Source: JANQOH01 sp965201115
GTDB lineage: Bacteria; Pseudomonadota; Alphaproteobacteria; UBA7887
Assembly (NCBI GenBank): GCA_965201115.1
Contig: OZ241745.1
Coordinates: 1,488,001 to 1,552,000, forward strand
Length of the DNA stretch: 64,000 nucleotides
Direction of reading: 5' to 3'
Shown here in pieces: positions 56,560 through 64,000 of the stretch. Each line of letters starts with the position of its first letter. Position 1 is the stretch's first letter. The notes under the pieces are model-generated. The model saw only the letters and a program-made list of their open reading frames with translations, did not search any database and had not been told where the DNA came from. Position numbers and translations under genes: made by a program.

Positions 56560-59500
56560 GCGCGGGCGGGGTTGGCGTCGGCGCCGGCATTCTGCGCAAC
56601 CCCGCCGAAGGCGGGGCCCGGGACCGCGGCCTTCCAGGCCGCACGTTGCCGCGCGGCGCGATGCCGGCGGGGAGGCGAGGGGGGCGGGCGGTGCGGGAAT
56701 TTGCAGGGATCCGCCGGGCTCCGGCGTGGCGGCGAGTTGCGTCGGCGCCCCGGCGGCGTTCGTGGCGGCGGAGACGTGCGGGCAGGATGCCCGCGGTCCC
56801 GGGCCGCGCTGGCGCGGGGTTGGCGTCGGCGCCGGCATTCTTCGCAACCCCGCCGAAGGCGGGGCTTGGGACCGCGGGCATCCTGCCCGCACGTTTGCGC
56901 GCTGCGCGATGTCGGCGGGGAGGCGAGGGCGGCCGGGCGTTGCGGGGCTCCGCGGGGCTCCGGCGTGGCGGCGAGTTGCGCCGTTGCCGCCGCGCCGACG
57001 GCGCGAATTGATCGGCGGCGTTCATGGCGGTGGAGACGTGCGGGCAGGATGCCCGCGGTCCCGGGCCGCGCTGGCGCGCGGTTGGCGTCGGCGCCGGCAT
57101 TCTGCGCAACGCGCAACCCCGCCGAAGGCGGGGCTTGGGCGCCCGCGCGTCCCCGCCTGCACGTTTGCGCGCGGTGCGATGCCGGCGGGGAGGGGAGGCG
57201 AGGGGGGCGTGCGGTGCGGGAATTTGCGGGGCTCTGCGGGGCTCCGGCATGGCGGCGAGTTGCGTTGGCGCCGCCGCGCCGAAGGCGCGGACTTCCTGGG
57301 TGCGCGGGCGTCTCGCCCGCACGTTTCGAACGCCGCGAACGCTGCCGGGCGGGCGCGATGACTGCGCCCTCCCCGGCAGCGCCGCGCCTTGCGGAAACGT
57401 GCGGCCTGGAAGGCCGCGGTCCCAGGCCGCGCTGGCGCGCGGTTGGCGGCGGCGCCGGCATTCTGCGCAACGCGAAACCGCGCCGAAGGCGGGGTCCGGG
57501 ACCGCGGGCATCCCTGCCCGCACGTTTGCGCGCTGCGCGATGTCGGCGGGGAGGCGAGGGCGGCCGGGCGTTGCGGGAATTTGCGGGGATCCGCCGGGCT
57601 CCGGCGTGGCGGCGAGTTGCGTTGGCGCCGCCGCGCCGAAGGCGCGAACTGCCCGGCGGCGTTCGTGGCGGTGGAGACGTGCGGGCAAGATGCCCGCGCA
57701 CCCAGGCCGCGCTGGCGCGCGGTTGGCGTCGAAGCGGGCATTCTTCGCAACGCGCAACCCCGCCGAAGGCGGGGCTTGGGGGCGCGGGCGTCCCCGCCCG
57801 CACGTTTGCGCGCGGCGCGATCTCGGCGGGGAGGCGAGGAGGCGGATGTTGCGGGAATTTGCGGGGCTCTGCGGGGCTCCGGCATGGCGGCGAGTTGCGT
57901 TGGCGCCGCCGCGCCGAAGGCGCGGACTTCCTGGCGGCGTTCGTGGCGGCGGAGACGTGCGGGCAAGATGCCCGCGCACCCAGGCCGCGCTGGCGCGCGG
58001 TTGACGTCGGCGCCGGCATTCTTCGCAACGCGCAACCCCGCCGAAGGCGGGGTCCGGGACCGCGGGCATCCCTGCCCGCACGTTTGCGCGCGGCGCGATG
58101 TCGGCGGGGAGGCGAGGGGGGCGGGCGTTGCCGGAATTTGCGGGGCTCCGCGGGGCTCCGGTGCTGTGGCGAGTTGCGTTGGCGGCGTTCGTGGCGGCGG
58201 CGACGTGCGGCCTGGAAGGCCGCGGTCCCAGGCCGCGCTGGCGCGCGGTTGGCGTCGGCGCCGGCATTCTTCGCAACGCGCAACCCCGCCGAAGGCGGGG
58301 CCCGGGACCGCGGCCTTCCAGGCCGCACGTCGCCGCGCGGCGCGATGCCGGGGGGGGGGAGGCGAGGGCGGCCGGGCGTTGCCGGAATTTGCGGGGCTCC
58401 GCGGGGCTCCGGTGCTGTGGCGAGTTGCGTTGGCGGCGTTCGTGGCGGCGGCGACGTGCGGGCAGGATGCCCGCGGTCCCGGGCCGCGCTGGCGCGCGGT
58501 TGGCGTCGGCGCCGGCATTCTGCGCAACGCGAAACCGCGCCGAAGGCGGGGCCCGGGACCGCGGCCTTCCAGGCCGCACGTTTCCGCGCTGCGCGATGCC
58601 GGCGGGGAGGCGAGGGGGCCGGGCGTTGCGGGAATTTGCGGGGCTCCGCGGGGCTCCGGCATGGCGGCGAGTTGCGTTGGCGCCCCGGCGGCGTTCGTGG
58701 CGGCGGAGACGTGCGGGCAGGATGCCCGCGGTCCCGGGCCGCGCTGGCGCGCGGTTGGCGTCGGCGCCGGCATTCTGCGCAACGCGAAACCGCGCCGAAG
58801 GCGGGGCTTGGGGGCGCGGGCGTCCCCGCCTGCACGTTTGCGCGCGGTGCGATGCCGGCGGGGAGGGGAGGCGAGGGGGGCGTGCGGTGCGGGAATTTGC
58901 GGGGCTCCGCGGGGCTCCGGCACGGTGGCGAGTTGTGTCGGCGCCCCAGCGGCGTTCGTGGCGGCGGAGACGTGCGGGCAAGATGCCCGCGGTCCCAGGC
59001 CGCGCTGGCGCGCGGTTGGCGTCGGCGCCGGCATTCTGCGCAACGCGCAACCCCGCCGAAGGCGGGGCCCGGGACCGCGGCCTTCCAGGCCGCACGTCGC
59101 CGCGCGGCGCGGTGCCGGCGGGGAGGCGAGAAAGGGGTCGGGCGTTGCGGGAATTTGCGGGGATCCGCCGGGCTCCGGCGCGGTGGCGAGTTGCGTTGGC
59201 GCCGCCGCGCCGAAGGCGCGGACTTCCTGGGCGCCCGCGCGTCTCGCCCGCACGTTTCGACCGCTGCCGGCGGGGCGCAATGACTGCGCCCTCCCCGGCA
59301 GCGCCGCGCCTTGCGGAAACGTGCGGGCGGGGACGCCCGCGCACCCAGGAAGTGCGCCGCGGCCCTGTGGCCGGCCCCGTGGACTCCGGGGCGGCAGGCG
59401 GACGGCTCGCGAAACCGCGCCGAAGGCGGGGCCTGGGCGCCCGTGCGTCTCTCCCGCACGTTTCGACCGCTGCCGGGCGGGCGCGATGACTGCACCCTCC

Positions 59501-59620
59501 CCGGCAGCGCGGCGCCTTGCGGAAACGTGCGGGCGGGGACGCCCGCGCACCCAGGAAGTGCGCCGCGGCCCTGTGGCCGGCCCCGCGGACTCCGGGGCGG
59601 GCGCCGTGTATGGAAGCGGC
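56560..59620. repeat. 3-kb array of about ten GC-rich repeat units
   Basis: The marker GGCGAGTTGCG recurs near 56732, 56975, 57254, 57612, 57890, 58160, 58430, 58670, 58930 and 59190, i.e. units of about 245-360 bp. Each unit carries GTGCGGGCAGGATGCCCGCG or a variant (GGCGAGACGCCC, GGCCTGGAAGGCCGC), CGCGCTGGCGCGCGGTTGGC, a GCCGAAGGCGGGG hairpin, a CCGCACGTTT arm and GGGGAGGCGAGGG. Variants of the palindrome are shuffled between units. Frames of up to 1,200 codons run through it on both strands but have no coding signature. No regular short-repeat/spacer pattern, so not CRISPR. It separates mod from its accessory genes. Confidence 0.85.
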
Positions 59621-59734
59621 GATGGTCATGTGGATATTATATCGATAAAACAGGGCATTGTCCAGGTAATTCGGGTGTCGGCGGCAGCCGGCGTTTCTCC
59701 GGGGCGCGCTGCCCGGCGATGTTCGCGGCGGTCG

Positions 59735-59775
59735 AGACGTGCGGGCAGGATGCCCGCGGTCCCGGGCCCCGCCTT
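59735..59775. repeat. dispersed GC-rich palindromic repeat, single copy
   Basis: GTGCGGGCAGGATGCCCGCG followed by GTCCCGGGCCCCGCCTTCGG: the core palindrome and its companion hairpin, about 70 bp before the stop of the next minus-strand gene. The AT-rich bit at 59630-59670 beside it shows nothing I recognise. Confidence 0.6.
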
Positions 59776-59842
59776 CGGCGGGGTCGAGCTTTGCAAACGC
59801 CAACCGCGCGCCGCGGGTACGGGCGACCCGCTATTTGCGCGA

Positions 59843-60325
59843 TTACGACGGAAGGGCGCCGAGCGCGGCGGCGAGGTTTCGCGGGCGGCCGCATCGCGCG
59901 GTTCGGATGGTTACGGAGCGGCCGCGAAACTCGATCTTCGCCTTGTTGAGCGCGTCGCGCAGTTTCCAACCGAGGCGATTGCAGTGGAACAGAATCGGGC
60001 GGCAAACGGTATTGGCATTCTGCGGCGCAAAGCAGTCCGCGAACACGGCGCCCGCGCGAAGTTGTTCCACAACGGAGGTATGAACCCGTCCGCTCTTAAG
60101 TTCCACGGGCACGGCGACAAGAATCTCATTCGCGCCTTCCAGAAACAATACGAGATCGCACTTCTTGCCTCTGATTCGAAAAAACGGAAAGGCCTTGTCG
60201 GCGTCCACGGCCAGCAGTTTCCCGTGCTGCGTCTCCATATCCACTTCGCAACCGTCGCGACTGCATGAATCCGTCAAGCATTCGCGACCGACCCGGTCGC
60301 GGATGCGGTCCAGGATGCCGCTCAT
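59843..60325 (-). CDS. small PD-(D/E)XK-like protein paired with an AAA15/OLD-type ATPase
   Basis: The 160-residue protein contains KKCDLVLFLEGANEILVAVP and VELKSG: an Asp, then about 18 residues later E-x-K, the core pattern of PD-(D/E)XK nucleases. Other segments are SCSRDGCEVDMETQHGKLLA at the start and a basic end (RSVTIRTARCGRPRN). ATG 60325 overlaps the upstream ATPase stop by 4 bp, so the two are co-translated. It may be a nuclease effector controlled by the ATPase. Catalysis is inferred from the motif only. Confidence 0.65.
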   Translation of the reverse strand: MSGILDRIRDRVGRECLTDSCSRDGCEVDMETQHGKLLAVDADKAFPFFRIRGKKCDLVLFLEGANEILVAVPVELKSGRVHTSVVEQLRAGAVFADCFAPQNANTVCRPILFHCNRLGWKLRDALNKAKIEFRGRSVTIRTARCGRPRNLAAALGALPS

Positions 60326-61917
60326 GTTCGCTTTTGCCGCGGGCGTTTTGCCTCGAGGCGATCCTGCAATTCGGCGGATCGGTTGTAGAGGCGCTCGGCC
60401 ACGTCTTCGTAATCCGGGGGCTGGACGCCATCGATGCGGTCGAACGGGATTTCGCGCACGGTGGAACCGCCGCCGGGGCCGTTCCTGTCGAACAGCCAGA
60501 CGCCAACGTCGCGGGGCCGCAGGGCGGCGTCCGATGACGGCGCGGCCTCGTCGCCCGTTTCCGCCAGCTCTCCCTCGCGTATCAGGTTGCCGATCTGCTG
60601 AAGGAGCCAATCGCTGTGGGTCGTGATCACGACGCGGACGCCGGCGCGCGCCAGCCGCGCCAGCGCCACGGCCATCTCGGTTTGCGCGGCGGGGTGGAGA
60701 TGGGCCTCGGGCTCTTCCAAAATCAATGTGCCGCCCTTGGCGAGATATCTCCGAATGAACAGGATTACGGGCGCAAGTTCCGAAACCATCGACGATGCGC
60801 GGCTCATCCGGATGTCCAGATCGGATCGTTGCGCTCGATAGACGAATTCGGGATAGCTTTCCGGCGTCGGCTGTCTGATTTCTATTCGTCCCCCCAAAGT
60901 GTTTGCCTCCAAATCGTCGGCGATGCCCTGCATCTCGGCGGCGATCATATCATGCAGACGAAACGGCACCTCCCGACGAGGTGCATTGTAAAGATAAAGT
61001 CTTTGCATAACATCGGCTGCCATTCCGGAAAACGTCAAAGTCTCGGGAAATCGCTCCAACCCGGCGCGCGTCGAACGCGCTATCATGGAACTTGCGATTA
61101 CGAGATAACTCTGCATTATCCCGCTCCGTGCGACCGGCAGAAAAAAGGTGTTCGCACGGTCGTACATCAGAATTCGCTTTAGATGGTCGAACAGATCGAT
61201 CAAAAGAAAACGGTATCCATGACGCCCGATGTGTTCGGGCACTTCTCGCGCTCCGGTGGTCCATGCACGAAACCGTTCGTACACTTTCTTGAGTTCGGGA
61301 TTGCTGTCCAAATCCATTTGAGAGAACAAAGCCATGTTTTCGTTTACATCGCCGTAAAAATCCAGTTCCTTCCCCGTGATTCCCGCGCGAAATCCAAATA
61401 CCTGTCGCCCGTTTCTCCTTGTTTCCAAGCGGATTTCAGACGTGTGCGGGCCCTTGGGTTCGCGCACTAATTCGCCAAGATCCTCAATATCGAAACAACT
61501 GATTAGTTCCATTCGCAGTTCTTCCGGCAGCGGTCCTGATTTCCCGAAGTAATCATATATATCTTCACGAATCGATCGGGGCAAATCAGAGAGGCGAAGG
61601 GTGTCGTCTTTGGAATTAAAAATATCCGAGACACGACGGACATCATCCCCGAACTCCGTGGCATTGTCACGTATGAGGCCGACTGTCTGCCAAAATGAAA
61701 GCGGAAGCGTCAAACGGAAGCCGTGCAAAATCCGATGCATCGCGTAGATTAAAACAGCAACATAGGTCTTGCCGGTATTGCCGGGGCCGACAAAGACGTT
61801 CAGCGGGCGCAGATCGATGGCGCCGGATTCGATGGGGCCGAAATCGCGCACCGATATATGCACCTCCGGCCCTGCGAACAGGGGGGCGGGGCGCTTCGGG
61901 GCGGGGCTGTTATCCAT
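60322..61917 (-). CDS. AAA15/OLD-type SMC-like ATPase in the R-M island
   Basis: The 531-residue protein starts VHISVRDFGPIESGAIDL, then Walker A VGPGNTGKT (43-51). The ABC/SMC-like end has SRASSMVSELAPVILFI (signature), TLILEEPEAHLHP (Walker B) and VVITTHSDWLLQQIGNL (H-loop). The 250-residue middle is AT-richer than the flanks. Such ATPases pair with nuclease domains in OLD, Gabija, PARIS-like and Septu-like defence; here no Toprim domain is fused and the small PD-(D/E)XK gene is the likely partner. Confidence 0.85.
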   Translation of the reverse strand: MDNSPAPKRPAPLFAGPEVHISVRDFGPIESGAIDLRPLNVFVGPGNTGKTYVAVLIYAMHRILHGFRLTLPLSFWQTVGLIRDNATEFGDDVRRVSDIFNSKDDTLRLSDLPRSIREDIYDYFGKSGPLPEELRMELISCFDIEDLGELVREPKGPHTSEIRLETRRNGRQVFGFRAGITGKELDFYGDVNENMALFSQMDLDSNPELKKVYERFRAWTTGAREVPEHIGRHGYRFLLIDLFDHLKRILMYDRANTFFLPVARSGIMQSYLVIASSMIARSTRAGLERFPETLTFSGMAADVMQRLYLYNAPRREVPFRLHDMIAAEMQGIADDLEANTLGGRIEIRQPTPESYPEFVYRAQRSDLDIRMSRASSMVSELAPVILFIRRYLAKGGTLILEEPEAHLHPAAQTEMAVALARLARAGVRVVITTHSDWLLQQIGNLIREGELAETGDEAAPSSDAALRPRDVGVWLFDRNGPGGGSTVREIPFDRIDGVQPPDYEDVAERLYNRSAELQDRLEAKRPRQKRT

Positions 61918-62094
61918 CTTCGGCTCCTCGGCGCGCGGTTATCGGTTCGCGAGGCGGCGGCGGGCCGCCGATCATCGACACGTATTATAGCGCTCCGCGG
62001 CGAGGGGGTCAAGGGGCGGCGGGCGGGCGTTGCGAGGGCTATCGGTCTGCGCGGGGATCGGGGCCGCCAAGCGTTCGGGCGGGGCGCGCTCATC

Positions 62095-62448
62095 GGGGCC
62101 GTCGAGGCGGTTGCGACGTGCGGGCAGGATGCCCGCGCACCCAGGCCCCGCCTTCGGCGGGGTCGAGCATTTCGGTGCGGACACTCGCGTTCGCGTTGGG
62201 CGGGGTGCGGGCCGCGCGCCCTGCCCGGCGGGCGTTCGTGGCGGCGGAAAACGTGCGGGCTGGAAGCCCGCGGTCCCGGGCCCCGCCTTCGGCGGGGTCG
62301 GGCATTTCGGTGCGGACACTCGCGTTTGCGCGTGGCGCGGCGTTGGCGGGAGGCGCGGTCCGCGCGCCCTGCGCGGCGGCGTTCATGGCGGCGGGAAACG
62401 TGCGGGCTGGAAGCCCGCGGTCCCAGGCCCCGCCTTTGGCGGGGGGAG
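62095..62448. repeat. GC-rich palindromic repeats, three units, between the ATPase and res
   Basis: Three units each read GTGCGGGCAGGATGCCCGCG (or GGCTGGAAGCCC variants), then CCCCGCCTTCGGCGGGG, CATTTCGGTGCGGACACTCG and GGCGGCGTTCATGGCGG-like pieces. They match the 56.6-59.6 kb array. The 62.0-kb stretch before them shows no gene. Confidence 0.75.
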
Positions 62449-64000
62449 TCAGGGGGCGGCGTGGGGGGCGAGCATGGCTTCGAAATTGGTTTTCAGGGCG
62501 GTTTCGAGGTCGGATTCCATGGCGTATGGGTCGGCGAACTCGGCGAAGGCCCAGCGGCCGTGGGTGGCGAGGCGGTTTACGGCGGGGATCCAGAAGCTGC
62601 GCGCGGCGTTCGCCTTCGCCCTGGCGTTTTCGCCGCGGTAGCCCTTGATCTCGACGAGCAGGCGCAAGGGGTCTTCGGCGCCGTTCGGCTCGACGACGAC
62701 GATGTAGTCGGGGATGTAGCGGCGTTGTTCGGCGCCGTCGCGGTAGGGGATCTCGAGGCCGAGGCCGTGGTTCTTGACCCAGGCGCGCACGCGGGGGTGG
62801 CTTTCGGCGATGCGGCAGAACTGGGCTTCCCAGTCGCTGTCGAGGACGGCGCGGTTGACGTGGCAGCGGCGCGGGTCGGCGGTCCATGTGGGGCGCGAGG
62901 TGTCGAAACGCACATGGCGCGTCGAGCCCTCGGCGTCGAAGGGGTCGAGTACGGCCCGGACGGGGCGGTCGCCGATATGCGCCTCGACTATGGCGGCCTG
63001 GACGCGCTCGCACGCCATGCCGGCAAGGGAGAGGTAGAGCATTTGCGCGGGGAACGCTCCGGCCCGGCACTCGAGGCATTCGTCGAGCCAGCGGCGGACG
63101 ATGTCCTTGAGCTGGCCGAAGAGATTGGGGTTGGGTTCGCGGCCGCCTTCGCGCCACTTCGTTTCGAGGAGGCGCTTCGCGAGATGGAAGGCGACGGTGG
63201 CCTTGCGCGTGGATTCGAGATGCCCGACGGTGAGATCGACGCCTTCGCCGACAATCCCTTCGTTGCGGGTCACGGTGGCGCCGACGAGTTCCGGGTCGAG
63301 CGTCAGTTTCGAGTCGGGGCCGAAGCGGGCCTCGAGGCGCGCGGCGGGGAGTTCGACGCGGTAGCCGGCGACGCGGGGAAAGCGGATTTCGAGCGCGTCG
63401 CGGCCGGGGCTGACGGCCTGGACGCGCACGGTCCTGCGCGCCGGGGCCGGCGGGACGACGACGGGTTCGGCGGCGAAATCGAAGGGAATGCCCAAAATAT
63501 CGGCGTATTCGGGCTCGGTCAGGCCGTCTTCGCCCGGATCGTAGGATTGGCGGCGCAAGGCGCGGCCGACGACCTGTTCGCAAAGGAGCTGCGTCCCGAA
63601 GGCGCGGACGCCGAGAATATGGGTGACGGTGTTGGCGTCCCATCCCTCGGTGAGCATGGCGACCGAGACGACGCAGCGGATATGGCCGCCGAGGCGGTCG
63701 GGCTTGCCGATGGTGTTCATGACCTCGCGCAGGATGTCGGCGCCGGCGAGTTTCGCGGCGCCGGCGGCGTCGCCGGTGCGCGCGACATGGTCGCGGCGGA
63801 AGATTTCGATCTCGGCGGCGGCGACCTTGAGAAAGGCGGGGTCGAGCTTCTCGCCGGACTCGAGTTGCCGGCTGTCGATCAGCAGCGTGCGCGGCCGGGG
63901 CAGCGGCGCTCCGCCGCCGCCGTAGTTGCGGAACAGGGCGAGGCGGCCCTGTTGCACGATCCGTTCGCCGTCGGCGTTTTCGCGTTCGAACCCGGCGATG
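62449..64000 (-). CDS. res: type III restriction endonuclease subunit (Res), C-terminal part
   Basis: The frame is open to the right edge, so the N-terminal helicase part lies outside. Visible are SVAMLTEGWDANTVTHILGV (motif V) and CEQVVGRALRR (motif VI of SF2 helicases). Near the end, PDYIVVVEPNGAEDPLRLLV and EIKGYRGENARAK form the PD-(D/E)XK nuclease core of type III Res. Res translocates or slides on DNA with Mod and cleaves near the site. Mod lies 6 kb away on the same strand, downstream, with two other genes and repeats between. Confidence 0.92.
   Translation of the reverse strand, partial: IAGFERENADGERIVQQGRLALFRNYGGGGAPLPRPRTLLIDSRQLESGEKLDPAFLKVAAAEIEIFRRDHVARTGDAAGAAKLAGADILREVMNTIGKPDRLGGHIRCVVSVAMLTEGWDANTVTHILGVRAFGTQLLCEQVVGRALRRQSYDPGEDGLTEPEYADILGIPFDFAAEPVVVPPAPARRTVRVQAVSPGRDALEIRFPRVAGYRVELPAARLEARFGPDSKLTLDPELVGATVTRNEGIVGEGVDLTVGHLESTRKATVAFHLAKRLLETKWREGGREPNPNLFGQLKDIVRRWLDECLECRAGAFPAQMLYLSLAGMACERVQAAIVEAHIGDRPVRAVLDPFDAEGSTRHVRFDTSRPTWTADPRRCHVNRAVLDSDWEAQFCRIAESHPRVRAWVKNHGLGLEIPYRDGAEQRRYIPDYIVVVEPNGAEDPLRLLVEIKGYRGENARAKANAARSFWIPAVNRLATHGRWAFAEFADPYAMESDLETALKTNFEAMLAPHAAP

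Noticed and set aside
56560..59620. Possible CRISPR array
   Set aside because: Units are 245-360 bp with internal palindromes and uneven spacing. There is no constant short repeat with unique spacers and no cas gene in the window.
56228..60268. Reading frames of 840-1,190 codons on both strands across the repeat array
   Set aside because: They overlap each other in opposite directions, follow the repeat units and show only Arg/Ala/Pro/Gly composition. They are by-products of GC-rich repeats without stop codons.

Overview
The window is high-GC bacterial chromosome, most likely from an alphaproteobacterium. Three things point there: the order mnmE / mnmG-rsmG-parA-parB with two parS sites, a class 2 PyrD, and companions such as a DUF1178 protein, a class IIA HAD hydrolase and a PhaB-type reductase. 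The par locus suggests that the replication origin is not far away. Three insertion-sequence families (plus a remnant of a fourth), several IS-broken genes, an ankyrin-repeat protein and a giant autotransporter suggest a host-associated or otherwise IS-rich lineage; that lifestyle is inference.

0-19.5 kb is mostly core genome. An orphan beta-class DNA methyltransferase is followed, all on the minus strand, by rpsF-rpsR-rplI running into cfa and a DadA-like oxidoreductase. Then come an Nfu scaffold, a DUF1178 protein, an unknown membrane protein, a secreted ankyrin protein, a methyltransferase, a two-subunit CoA transferase, an oligopeptide ABC ATPase pair divergent from its binding protein (no permease genes here), pyrD and a HAD phosphatase.

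19.5-24 kb is a nested mobile cluster. It holds IS1595 copy 1, a beheaded IS630, and an IS1380 that splits a NERD-nuclease-like membrane protein; removing the IS1380 and one target duplication restores that frame exactly.

24-37.7 kb returns to core genes: a coiled-coil membrane protein, phaB, a carboxymuconolactone-decarboxylase-like protein, then parB, parA, rsmG, mnmG, mnmE, a 2Fe-2S ferredoxin, and the yyaL-ogt-qor set joined by 4-bp overlaps. Between mnmG and mnmE sits a lower-GC two-gene cassette: a winged-helix-like protein and a proteasome-beta-like Ntn hydrolase.

37.8-48.2 kb is a roughly 2,000-residue autotransporter adhesin gene interrupted by IS1595 copy 2 (8-bp duplication, frame restored on excision). 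Beyond it lie an IS630-type MITE, an IS66-type element, and a second small inverted-repeat element that IS1595 copy 3 has entered.

48.4-64 kb looks like a defence island. A sigma70-like promoter drives two overlapping P-loop ATPase genes, the second a 1,130-residue AAA/winged-helix/TPR protein. Next is a type III modification gene (mod) with a one-base frameshift in an A-tract, then about 3 kb of GC-rich non-coding repeat array. After that come a PD-(D/E)XK-like small protein and an OLD/AAA15-type ATPase overlapping by 4 bp, and finally the type III restriction subunit (res), cut by the window edge. A GC-rich palindromic repeat (arms near GTGCGGGCG / CGCCCGCGCAC) recurs between genes throughout and is amplified around the R-M genes.
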